Part shown: positions 38,343 through 49,080 of the stretch, in pieces
How the letters are laid out: the number at the start of each line of letters is the position of its first letter
Position numbering within the stretch: position 1 is the stretch's first letter
NCBI GenBank assembly: GCA_949316495.1
Contig: OX439010.1
Coordinates: forward strand, 6,364,001-6,428,000
Length of the DNA stretch: 64,000 nucleotides
Reading direction: 5' to 3'
Origin: Amphiduros pacificus
Taxonomy: Eukaryota > Annelida > Polychaeta > Phyllodocida > Hesionidae
Position numbers and translations under genes: made by a program
The notes under the pieces: model-generated
What the model saw: only the letters and a program-made list of their open reading frames with translations
Database searches by the model: none
Told to the model about the DNA's origin: nothing

Positions 38343-38461
38343 GCTATTGCAAACAAGAGACAAGGTTTGTTCACCGTCTAGTTCACAGTGGTGTGATGTC
38401 GGAATACCTGCTGTGTTTGATATTGATAAAAATGTCAACGTTTTTATCGGTCTTGTCGCAA
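38343..38461 (+). CDS. weak candidate internal exon, unrecognised
   Basis: A strong acceptor (ccctctccatttttgtag, ending 38342) and an acceptable donor (aaatg|gtatgt) bracket 119 bp. One frame is open throughout and reads LLQTRDKVCSPSSSQWCDVG followed by IPAVFDIDKNVNVFIGLVAN. It would need a preceding exon ending with two bases of a codon. No domain was recognised and the sequence is short enough to be open by chance. Confidence 0.2.
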
Positions 38462-38721
38462 ATGGTATGTTAAATGAGGCAAAAATACAATTCTTATTTT
38501 GTACAATTTACTCCGTATGTACCCAGCTATTGCTCTACAAAATTGATTTAGTTCAGGTATTTTTTTTATAAAGATGCATGCATGTATGTGTATATACGGG
38601 ATGAATTTGTTATGCAGCAAATGTTTTTTGTCAGACATCCTACTGAAAAATATCTGAGCTTTTTATAGCTGTGCTGAATATGTCCGCATAGCTTCTGAAG
38701 TGGTGAGAGTGGGGAAATATT

Positions 38722-38890
38722 CTGTCATTTTGTCCGTCAACTTTGATCTCCTATGAAACTACTGGTCGTAGTTATTAGTAAATAGTAGGAAATATATGGT
38801 TGCATTATCAGGGGACCAATTCTATCCTATTTCTCAGATTTTTATCCATTTTGTTCAGATTTTTCAAAAAATCTAATAGCTGTCAGTGAG
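38722..38890 (+). repeat. dispersed repeat family DR1, copy 1
   Basis: Shares caactttgatct, gaaactactg, ccaattct, and an aatagctgtcagtgag end with 62556-62709, in the same order and orientation. Unknown family, no coding capacity, probably a degraded non-autonomous element. Confidence 0.75.
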
Positions 38891-39825
38891 TTGCCAAGAA
38901 AGCTGCCGTTTCGAATAACATCATAAATATCATCCAATGAGGATCAAGATAACAAGTTGGGGCCAAATTCCAAATGTATCATAAATTTTGATTGATCAAT
39001 ATTATCATCCGCTTAAGCCTGCTCTCTGAATGGATGTGAATGATCATTTATGAAGCAATTTCTAGAAAATGTTCACAAGCATTACAAAATAACAATGATC
39101 AGCACAGCTCTGATGCCATTGACCTATGTTTTTTTATTATGTGGAACACATTTTAACTGGCACAAGTTGAGTGTCGTAAAATGTTTGCAGCATAGCCGGT
39201 TGTTGGCAGCGGTATTGTTTTATCTTCTTAAGTGTTGATTGTGGCAGGTCAGCACACCAGCTGCTCCTGTGCAAGCCTAGAACTGGAGGCAGTCCACAAT
39301 CCGTGCCAGCCACACAGGCCTCGTTCCCGGGCTTGTATTGTGTGCACATCCCGCACAGCACAACACAGGTGACTGGAACTAGACACCGGCCTCGCACCTC
39401 CTAACCTCCCCACTCTATATAACATCTCTTTAATAAACCCCCCATCTTATTTCAAATTTAAATGCAATAATGACTTTTTTGAAATTGTCATTTTATTTAG
39501 CAATAATTAATGAGAGTCTTTTAAATTTGGGATGATGAATTACAGAGTGCGGTGTTGTGTTGATGATTCCGGAATGTATCACAATGATACATGCTGATGG
39601 ATGATGCGCTTCAACTTGACTCCCTCTGGTGGCCATTTGTGTTGTCTAATTATACACGATTACATAGAAGTATGGCCAGGCACCAATCATCCCCTGTAAT
39701 TGTATGACACCGCCATGTCTGTAAATGTCTGAGGATTAATTCCTTCCAAGATGAAGTGTGTGATCCGAATATCTATAGCGGAAGTACCGATGATGGGGGC
39801 TGGACTGGCGAACATCGCCAAGTGA
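38891..39825. other. unique sequence with one CTCF-like site
   Basis: Apart from the site at 39617 nothing was recognised. Confidence 0.55.
39617..39635 (-). promoter_or_regulatory. CTCF-like site
   Basis: The minus strand reads tggccaccagagggagtca, matching 14 of 16 core positions of the published CTCF consensus CCASYAGRKGGCRSYV. It lies in unique sequence about 2.4 kb upstream of the candidate promoter. A single motif match; binding is not shown. Confidence 0.35.
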
Positions 39826-40534
39826 AGATTATCTGGTTGGTCTGAGGTGGGATAAAAAGGTCTACATCACAAGGGGGGATTATCTGGTCTACATCACGTG
39901 GGGCGGATTATCTGGTCTACATCACGTGGGGCAGATTATCTGGTCTACATCACGTGGTGAGGATTATCTGGTCTACATCACGTGGGGCAGATTAACTGGT
40001 CTACATTAAGTGGTGAGGACTATCCGGTCTACATGTGGGGAGGATTATCTGGTCTACACGTGAGGCAGATTATCTGGTCTACATCACGTGTGGAGGATTG
40101 TCTAGTCTACGTCACGTGTGGAGGATTATTAGGTCTAAATTACATGTGAAGGATTAGCTGGTCTACATTACGTGGTGAGGATTATTTGATCTACATCACG
40201 TGAGGAGGATTATCTGGTCTACATCACCTAGTTCAGATTATCTGGTCTACATCACCTAGTTCAGATTATCTGGTCTACATCACCTAGTTCAGATTATCTG
40301 GTCTACATCACCTAGTTCAGATTATCTGGTCTACATCATCTATTTAAGATTATCCGGTCTACATCACCTAGTTCAGATTATCCGGTCTACATCACCTAGT
40401 TAAGATTATCCGGTCTACATCACCTAGTTCAGATTATCTGGTCTACATCACCTAGTTCAGATTATCCGGTCTACATCACCTAGTTAAGATTATCCGGTCT
40501 ACATCACCTAGTTCAGATTATCTGGTCTACATCA
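39826..40534. repeat. minisatellite, 28-bp unit in two subtypes, about 25 copies
   Basis: The unit is gattatctggtctacatcac followed by gtggggcg or gtgtggag in the left half and by ctagttca in the right half (from about 40226). The left subtype creates the E-box CACGTG in eight copies; the right subtype has none. Confidence 0.96.
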
Positions 40535-41422
40535 TAGACTGCATATTGTCTTGCAGGCTTACTCACACTTGAGGGCTGCTAGTATTGGCCACATTGTGTG
40601 TGATAGCACCATGCGACCCAGGAGCTGACCAAATGATCCCTGCCCCTAAGCCACAGAGCACTCCTCCTATTGTATTACTGGGGCATTGCCTCTCTTGTGT
40701 AAGCATCGCAAAGAAGCAGGAATCACTAAGATACACAAATAGAGAATAAGCCACAGTCTGCTTTATTTAATATCTTGAGTTATTGCCAGTGATGCTATAC
40801 CACAAAGATATTGGGAGACCTTAAGACAGGAAGTAAAATATGATGCCGCAGAATAAAGGGCCATCTGTATGATTATGCTGTCTCACAAAGCAAATTCTGC
40901 TCTATGTTTCTGTCTCTGTTGTTGAGTAACCAAATCAAGCTTAAAGGATACCACAGCAATGGGAGGCAAGGCTATTTCATGCCATTATGGATGTACATCC
41001 ACCAGGAGACATCAACATGGTCTGACATGAGTATTGTTATATTTTCTATTGTAACTAAATCGGCCAAGCACGAAGAAATCTCCAAGACTTAAACAACTGT
41101 AGCTGACAAGCGTGCCTCCCCTACTTGAATGTGACAGCCTGGTACCGGGGGACATTAACATGCCTCTCCCCAAAAGACTGTTGCTATGATCTGTCTCCGC
41201 CATACGGCACAGCGCCTGTTTGTTCTTATTAAAAAGCCCGGTAATTTATGATACATGATTGACATAGTAACTTTGTCAAGCTGAAGGTAAAGCTAACGCG
41301 CTGAGTGATGCTTTTAGAGGAGGAAGGACGTATTCAGTATATGGAGGCGGGTGTTGGTGAGGAGTTCGTGCCTCGTTGGCAGCTGTGTATATGATTCAGG
41401 TTGACAGGAGTAGGGAAACACA
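40535..41422. other. unique sequence
   Basis: Nothing recognised. Confidence 0.6.
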
Positions 41423-41898
41423 CCCGGCTACCAGTCCCGGCCTCCAGTCCCGGCCTCTAGTCCTGGCCTCTAGCCCTGGCTACCAGTCCCGGCCTCCAGT
41501 TCCGGCCTCCAGTCCGGGCCTCCAGTCCCGGCCTCCAGTCCTAGCCTCCAGTCTTAGCCTCCAGTCCTAGCCTCCAGTCCCAGCCTCCAGTCCCGACCTC
41601 TAGTCCCGGCCTCCAGTCCCGACCTCTAGTCACGGCCTCCAGTTTTGACCTTTAGCCCCGGCCTTTAGCCCCAGCCTTTAGCCCCGGCCTTTAGCCCCGG
41701 CCTTTAGCCCCAGCCTCCAGTCCCAGCCTCCAGTTCCGGCTACCAGTCCCTGCCTTCAGTCCCGGCCTCCAGTCCCGGCCTCCAGTCCTGTCCGGCCTCA
41801 TCTCACCTCAGGCTTGGCCTCTAGCCCCGGTCTCCAGTCCCGGCCCCCGTTCCAGGCCCCCGGTCCAGGCTCCCGGTCCAGGCCCCCGGTCCCGGCTG
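41423..41898. repeat. minisatellite, 13-bp unit, about 36 copies
   Basis: The unit is cagtcccggcctc, with ctagtcc, cttttagcccc and cggtccagg variants. It ends about 95 bp before the TCTCGCGAGA element of the candidate promoter. A ctcatctc(a/g)cctcaggcttggc tract occurs twice, near 41797 and 41899. Confidence 0.95.
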
Positions 41899-41993
41899 GA
41901 CTCATCTCGCCTCAGGCTTGGCCGTCACCAAGCCTCGCAGTCCCGTGCCTCCCCGCCACGCGCTGTATCGTCACGCACATAGCCGCGCTAACT

Positions 41994-42023
41994 TCTCGCG
42001 AGATCACGCTGTGCTGTATATAT
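41994..42023 (+). promoter_or_regulatory. candidate core promoter: TCTCGCGAGA palindrome plus TATA box
   Basis: A perfect TCTCGCGAGA palindrome at 41994-42003 is followed 13 bp later by TATATAT at 42017-42023, in a locally CpG-rich stretch about 0.8 kb upstream of the KCNMB-like coding exon. TCTCGCGAGA is a known metazoan core-promoter element, best described in vertebrates. Start of transcription would be expected near 42045-42055. Function is inferred from position and motif only. Confidence 0.5.
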
Positions 42024-42047
42024 GAGCGGCGATGGTGAATGTAAGCG

Positions 42048-42764
42048 GCCAGAAGTGAGTTGTATCACACAAGAGCCAGACGTTTCACGAAAGGAGTAAT
42101 CCAGGACAATACAGTCTCAGTGGATAGCGCGAGAAGGTATTCACCCATAAAGGAATAGTCTATGTAAGAACACATAAACACATACGCAACATCAATAATT
42201 GTGTCATTTCTCTATATAATATTACACGCCTTATATTCATTAGAATCGATAAAAACAGGACTGCTGCAAGTTGGCTGGGGAATATACATACCTTATGCCA
42301 GCGAGGCTTTGGTGGACGCTAACATGCCCTCGACTGATGCATTGAACAGACACGGCGTGTATCGCGTATGGACAGTACAACGTCTGTAAGACTGCAGATG
42401 ACGGCCAGTAAGAGGCGCGTGTGAGAAGACTTGAGCAGGAGACACCGTATTAAACCTTGATACAGCGACCCAAGCTGCCAGTTATTAACGCTGAGAAGAG
42501 GAAACCATATATGTAGCTGCCGCCAAAACTTTGTTAACTTCATCACACACTATGGCTGGCATCTGTGTCTTGGTGAGTGCGCAACTAGAACCGCTAAGTG
42601 CTGATAAGGGGCGTACACTTCATTAATAGATAGTGCAGTCGGAAATTAACTGTAGCATGCATCCCCATCAGAGATGAAAGGATAAGAGTTTGTTTGGATC
42701 AGTGGTAGGATTATCATGTACATCGTTCCCTGATCTGATTGTGCTGTTTTGTTGTCTGTATTAG
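42048..42764 (+). other. candidate 5' untranslated exon and first intron of the KCNMB-like gene
   Basis: A leader exon would run from about 30 bp after the TATA box to 42572, where tcttg|gtgagt is a good donor. The 192-bp intron (42573-42764) ends in gttttgttgtctgtattag, a good polypyrimidine tract and acceptor, so the coding exon would start at 42765. A branch-point-like ctgat lies near 42731-42739. The exact transcription start and exon start are inferred. Other weak donors (about 42055 and 42137) would give a shorter leader. Confidence 0.5.
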
Positions 42765-42800
42765 AGTTGCCATATTAATCTGCGATATAAGCGGGAGTAA
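42552..42800 (+). promoter_or_regulatory. possible spliced upstream ORF in the leader of the KCNMB-like gene
   Basis: An ATG at 42552 in strong context (A at -3, G at +4) opens seven codons (MAGICVL) up to the donor at 42572. Joined to the acceptor at 42764 it reads SCHINLRYKRE and stops at 42798-42800, 41 bp before the main ATG and in another frame. If the splice model is right this 18-codon uORF could reduce translation of the channel subunit. Depends wholly on the splice model. Confidence 0.3.
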
Positions 42801-42840
42801 GCTGGATTCGTGTCTCTATACCTACATGTCCGCGTCGGGG

Positions 42841-43395
42841 ATGGACAGCGGCAGCACGGCGGCCCTCGTCATCTCCATGGAAACCTCCCTGGACGACCCT
42901 CCCCCTGAGGACTCCTACAAGATCCTGACGGACAAGGAGGACATGTCCGGGGAGGAGGAGGGGGAGTCCGAGAGGGACGTGATGACCTTGACCAGGAAGG
43001 ACGACTCTGAGGATGAGCTGGACCAGGACGAGACGGATGAGGAGGACACGGACATTAAGGGCACGCGGACGGTGAGGAACTGTCTGAGGAGCCGGCCGTG
43101 CTCTATCTGTATGTACCTGTGTATCACCCTGCTCCTCCTCGCCAGCATCGTGGCCCTCATCGTCATAGGCGTACTAGTCGTAGCACCCTTCCACAAAGCT
43201 TCCAAGTTCAAGATGACGGACTGTGAGACAGTCTCTGTGCAGAACGAGATAGAGCATAGGCGCTGCTCGTGTGGCAAGGGCTGCAACTCCAAGTACCCCT
43301 GTATAAAGATCACTGTCAGGACTAAAGTCATGGGTGGAATAAACACTCTCGATCACGTGGTTATGTATGAGAACGAGGCAAACCTTCTTAGACAG
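42841..43395 (+). CDS. BK channel beta-subunit-like (KCNMB/TipE superfamily) protein, first coding exon, 5' partial gene
   Basis: This exon encodes 185 residues ending in phase 0 at a good donor (gacag|gtatgt). Residues 38-72 are strongly acidic (runs of E and D). About 88-115 is a hydrophobic membrane helix. The extracellular start has Cys128, Cys142, Cys144, Cys148 and Cys154 in the arrangement CETVSVQ...RRCSCGKGC...KYPCIKITV. Vertebrate KCNMB proteins have the same order: a helix, C-x-VxSVQ, CSxxCGxxC and YPCxQVxV. The family consists of two-helix auxiliary subunits that tune gating of calcium-activated (BK) or, for insect TipE, sodium channels. The second half of the loop and helix 2 must lie in downstream exons that I did not find. 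ATG 42841 has a good context (G at -3, G at +4); an in-frame ATG at 42826 would add MSASG. The exon is richer in GC and CpG than its flanks. The long acidic N-terminus is unlike the short vertebrate N-termini. Family is fairly sure; the exact subfamily and partner channel are inference. Confidence 0.85.
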
Positions 43396-46207
43396 GTATG
43401 TTTACTTTACATTCTATAACAATACAACAGGGTTGATAGAGTCCTCTATTTATTTATCTGTCTAAGACTACACACCTGATCTGAAAGCCATCAAAATGTA
43501 TATTGTTGCTTCTCATGGCATGTTCAGTATATCATTTTGCCATGGTATAAGAAGTGATATGATATCCAGCCACCTGCCCCCCCTCTCCCCCCCTCTCCCC
43601 CCCCCCCCACGCGTCACACTGTCATACAGCGAGGCATCCTGTCACGTGGTCTCCGGTGACAGCTTCGTACATGACTTAGACTTGCTGCTGCCGATATTAT
43701 ATGTAACCGTTGCATGATTTATGTAACCATTGCATGATTCGCTGCATTCTTCATGCACATTTGTCAAGATTCACTTCTATACTATGACATAAAACAAAAA
43801 GGTATCTCTTTTTCAAGCATTGCATACGATATCATCCAACATTCCACATCGTGACCATTTTTGCAAAAGTTACTCACCAGAGAAGCCGGAAATATCTATA
43901 CAAAGTTTGATGACTTTTCTAAACCTTTATAAATGAATGTAATATGTGAAGCTAGAAATGTTGAATATGTATTCTTAGTGGGATATTTGACGTGGCTATT
44001 ACTTAACAAACTATTCAGATAGCATGCCATCAGCTACATAAGCATTGGCATATAATCAGAGATGTCGATTTCGTTCCATTTCTTAATTATAAAAGCAAAT
44101 AATTAGTGCTATTAATTAGTGCTATAATTGCTTTTATTTAATTTTGTAATCACTGTGCACTTGCTGTTTGAGCGCTGTATGAAAAAATGATTTATGCAAA
44201 ACATTTTATTCAGACCAAACCCTTCCAGCGTTAGAAGTTAGGAGAATATGGAACCTGTCACTTTAATACGATTCAGCCACATCCTTTTGAATGGAGAACT
44301 AACCAAGAATGGCTGGTATCGATTGTGGTATCGGCATTGTATCTACAGTATCCGACCAGACGTGCTCACTTACCATTATGTTTGTATTTCCTAGTTCCAT
44401 CCAATACGGCCCTGTAGAAGGATCTCCTCATTAAAATATGTGATGTAATAGTGGCATCCCTCAGCAACTTTACAAAAAGTATATTTATTCCACCCAAACG
44501 TCCCGTGCAATTATTCTCCCCACATCCGGTTTCCGTAGCTTCCGGTTTCAATAATGGCATCAACATCGGCTATATCTGCATGGTTCGGCTTTGTAAAATG
44601 CAAACTTTCTCCAACTTTTGGATATTTAACATTTATAAAACGATGGCAGGTTATTTTGGCCACATGGGAGAATATTTGCAGAATAATGGTAAAATGCAGA
44701 TTTTTTATATCGCTATGAATAATTTTTTGAGGTGGCGACAGTTCTACACAAGGTTGGACATGTATCTATATCTGATCGCCGTTTAATTTACTTTAAAGCT
44801 CATATTCATTTTTGACAAAATTGGATGTATTAAAGAATCAGAAAGAGGCTAGGCCTGTTCAGACCAAAGAATTAGATAAGTGGGAAGAAAGATGAATAAG
44901 AGGATAGGTGATAAAGCAGCAGAGGCAGATGTGCAGAGCGTAGCCTGACCTCAGCCATGGTGCAGCTGAGGAATGTGACTCATAAAATACGAACTGAAAC
45001 AGAACTTGTTGTTGGAACGGAAAATATGGTAGGAAACTGCATAACTCAAACCGGAGCAACGGTTATGAAATATGATAGAAAACACCAAACAATAAAGACT
45101 AACGATGATATGCCAATGTAGGGAGAAGTCAGTAATCTATTTGCCTGAGCATGTTTTTAAGAAGTAAGGGTTGAAATGGGAAATGTGTTACATTTTGAAC
45201 AACCTTTTCTTTTCCCAGTAATTACAACTCCTTCCATCACTTGCTTACAGTCCTCTTGCTAATGAACCGATAAAATCCCCATTTCAACTCTGCTAATTAA
45301 TACCTCTTCCTCTCATACTAATTATAACCCCGTCCTATCCCTGCTAATGATACCCCACTCATAATATGTGAATGTCTCCATTTCAAACGTGCCGGTTCAT
45401 ACCCTTCGTATAAATGGTAAACCTGTCTCACTTCTACTGGTATCCCATCCTAGTCTCAGCAGTTAACTTATGATAGTTTTCATGCGTTCTCACGACACAT
45501 ATAGTTATGCTATATCTATATATGAATATATATTGCTCAGATATTGTCATATCTCTCAACAAAGTAACTGCTCTCAACATATCTACGCAACATATATCCT
45601 GTGCAAATGTGTTTCAAATCAGATCTTAGTGCCATTCTGAGATTGTGCTTCGCAAAGTAGAGGCGGAGAAGAAGATATAATCTGCAATTTCCATGGTAAT
45701 AATACAAGGGTTGTGTTGGCGTGTAGAAACACCATAGAATCATGGTCACCGGGTCCCCGCCATGGCCTGCCCTTTAACCCAATACACTTTGGCGCTGGCA
45801 GGCAATCGTCTGTACAAGTGGCGCCCCCTCCTTGCACTTTTACTCGACAATAGGTCCATAGCTATTACTGGACAATAAAGTGGGCAATTAGAATGTTATT
45901 ATTGAGCATGTTTACTTAGAGGATAATTATGTTTAATTTAAATACCGGTAAACGCATTAATGGCCATTCCAATGTATGTAACAAGACCTTTGTCTATTTA
46001 TTGTAATGCAAATAATGAAAAGAATAATAACAGGAAATATGTCTTTTGTAAATCTTTGAATATGTTTTGTGAACAGCTCTGTTTACATAAGAGTAGGTGT
46101 TAGTGTCGAAATTGATGCTGGTTTCCTTTAAAAAAAACAACCTTAAGATTATGTCAATTTAATTTTGTCATTTATTGTGATATAAAGATAAATAATATGG
46201 CATATAA
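43396..46207 (+). other. presumed intron of the KCNMB-like gene, start
   Basis: Begins with donor gtatgt. No exon with the expected C-Y...C and second membrane helix was found. A 111-codon + frame at 44451-44786 shows no similarity to the missing part. Confidence 0.45.
43577..43609 (+). repeat. C-rich tract
   Basis: Three poly(C) runs separated by tct, about 180 bp into the intron after the KCNMB-like exon. The minus strand is G-quadruplex-prone. Confidence 0.9.
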
Positions 46208-46510
46208 AGTTGACAATATGGAGGTTGACCTTTTGGCGTGATGTTGAAGTTGACCCTTTGGCGTGATATCGAAATTGACTCATTGGCGTGTTATCGAAGT
46301 TGACCCTTAAGCATGATATCGAAGTTGAACCTTTGGCATGATATCGAAGTTGACCCTTTGGCATGATATCGAAGTTGGCCCTTTGGCGTGATATCGAAGT
46401 TGAACATGTGGCATGACATTAATGTCGGCTATTTAGTGGTGTGATAGTAAGGTTGATAGTAAGGTTTTCACGGTTGACCATTTATCACGATATTTAGGTT
46501 GACAATTTAA
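46208..46510. repeat. minisatellite, 25-bp unit, about 8 clear copies plus diverged edge copies
   Basis: The unit is ttgaccctttggcgtgatat then cgaag. A detached edge unit at about 46473-46505 reads ttgaccatttatcacgatat then ttagg, intermediate with the 25-bp array at 35236-35787. Confidence 0.93.
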
Positions 46511-48148
46511 AATAATTTAGTGTAATATCAAAGTTTGTTTGTTGAATTACAGGAGAAATTGCTCTTGACATATGTATAACATTATAGATATCTTTGCTAG
46601 GTAACTCTATATGTTACCTAGGCATTAGAGGTGGCTGTGTGGTAAAACAGGCACTTAATCATATCAAACAGAGGAGACAATAAGAGATAGTCGTGGTACA
46701 GCTTGTTACTGTATGAGTAGTCAATCATGTTTCATCAGATCAAAGGAGTGTGGTTTTGTGCCATCGGTTATCTGTTATCTTGAGATCAGCTGCGTGCCAC
46801 AAATCGGACAAAGCCCTTTAGACACACGTAACCTCCATTAAGTTATCTTGCCATGTGTTGTATCAACATAACACCGGCCACTTGCCCCATTCACAGCCAC
46901 ACACAACATGTGGGCTCATTGTCTCATACCGTTTAAGCCGTTGTCCAGAATCAAGTGGAATCCTCTTCCACAAAGCGACTGATGCAACAGATTGTCACAA
47001 ATTGACTTTATGAATCACATCGTAATACAGTTAAATCATGAATATATCGCCAAGTACAGTTAATGATAACGCGATCACCGTTATGTGTTGAGAGATTGGC
47101 ATATTCGACCTACTTTCGGCCATCTTGGTTTAGGTGCTTTGATAGCAAGGCGAGAGCTATCACAAATAATTCTAACCATAACCCAAAAGGTGTGAATACA
47201 CTTGCCGTTCACCTCTATTCATCTTTTGACCCCCCCCCCCGCAACACACAGACCTCTGCTTCCATGTTTTTCCTCACAATGTTTTATATTTTGGCTTTTG
47301 GGAATGACGTCATGATTACCTTCCATTATATGTTGTCCTGAATGGAGCTAGCGGGAGCTAATGTAATATATAAATCATTCTGTCAAATATGAAGCATACC
47401 TATTCTTATATCGGAAGCATGCAGAAGCCACATATGATTCATGTTTGGGATAGCGTTCTGCCCATATATGAAGCACTTGATCATTTTATGCATGATGCCA
47501 GGGTCATTACTCACTGAGGGCCCCTCCAAACTAATTAGAGGTCGTTTCATTTTGAATATATGGATAGGATATTATGTCCTGGTAAATGGCAAATCAATAT
47601 ACACAGATCAACATGAATACTAAGGTATTATGAAATTGCTTTGTTTACAAAAAGGTTTCAAGTGATATTTTATTGTAATTGCGATTCGCATGTTGTTCTT
47701 ATGTTGAAGTAGGTTATATGTAACTAATACAAAGACGATACTGGATGAACATCCGGCGTTTTATTCCACTAAACCCCCGGGTCCCCCTGGGTCACCCATA
47801 CATACAGGAGATGGTCATGGCCATGTAGAATAATATGGAGGAAAGTCTTGTTTAAATATTGCGTAAATTATATTGACCTTTTGTCATCACCCTATTGCGA
47901 GGCCCAGGTAACCGCCTGTTATCGCGATGTTGGAGAATTTATATTACCATTGTATTGGTAATAAAATAAAATATCTAACTTACTGCTGTGTAGTTTCTGA
48001 AATGATATATGTATCTGTATATGTTGAAATTAGATTTAACATTCTGTACTAAGCGTTGAAGACATATTAATTAAGTGCTATCTTCGTTTTGACGTGAGGT
48101 GCAACTTCCTGCAGCCAAAAGTATAACCTCGGCATCAAGTGCCATAGC
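46511..48148. other. unique sequence, no supported gene
   Basis: Includes an A-box-like gtggctgtgtggtaaaacag near 46631 without a B box, and a poly(C) run at 47229-47238. Confidence 0.55.
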
Positions 48149-48227
48149 TGTCCTAATTGTCCTAATTGTCCTAATTGTTCTAATTCTTCTAATTGTCCTC
48201 ATTGTCCTAATTGTCTTAATTTTCCAA
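48149..48227. repeat. minisatellite, 9-bp unit, about 9 copies
   Basis: The unit is tgtcctaat with single-base variants (tgttctaat, tcttctaat, tgtcctcat). Confidence 0.95.
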
Positions 48228-49080
48228 ACTGATGATAACTAATGAGATTTGCTGGAGAGATTCCCTCCATGGGTTGAGTGGGTGTCGACACAGTCATGTT
48301 TAAAAATAAAATTGTGTTTAAAAATAAAAATTGTGGTATCAAATTTATGAGTAGGGGGTTCACGTGTGAGGGAATGTGTTGCCAATGATTTGTGATAGAT
48401 ATGTGATCCATGTTTATGGTTCTGTGTCGTGACAAGGTGTGGCATTGTCACCACTTGCAGTACGTGTTCATCCAGGAAATCACTAAAATACTAACATGTT
48501 TACCAACTCAAATACGTCAGACGTAGACAAATAAGTTATATAAGTTCCAGGGTATCATTTACCGGGAAAGGAATCTATCTATACATTACATTCACGGTAA
48601 GAAAGATTAAGCTGAAAGTGTCTAATGATTGTAAATTAGTGAAGGACAACAGCATTACATAAAGAATAATTTGCAGGCTTGTACATTTTGTATTCAAACA
48701 ATTCAGGTGTAGTGAGAACACGGATTATGTAGCAGATGGTAGATAATACAGAGATAAGAATAGCTAATAGATTTATTCTTTGTATTTAATGCATAATGGA
48801 TGGAGATATTGTACCGATCAAAGCATCTTCGTTTTGCCCTTAAGTCTAAGGTCGTTATCTGCTGGACCCTTATTCCAGTGGTCTCTAACACTTGAACCCT
48901 GTCCGTAGTTCCTTTGTAAAGGAGTATTGTTGTTATCAAAAAGGGAATTATATGAAATGTCTCAGAGCTTTTAATGGAATGCAAATGAGGCTCATAATAA
49001 GCCATTGTTAACACTACGCGGTTCCCCCATGTCACGTGATGTTCCATAATGCATCGGTCACATGTCGTCATCGCCCAAAT
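48228..49080. other. unique sequence
   Basis: Nothing recognised. Confidence 0.6.

Noticed and set aside
46631-46650. A-box-like gtggctgtgtggtaaaacag as a SINE head
   Set aside because: No B box follows within the usual distance.
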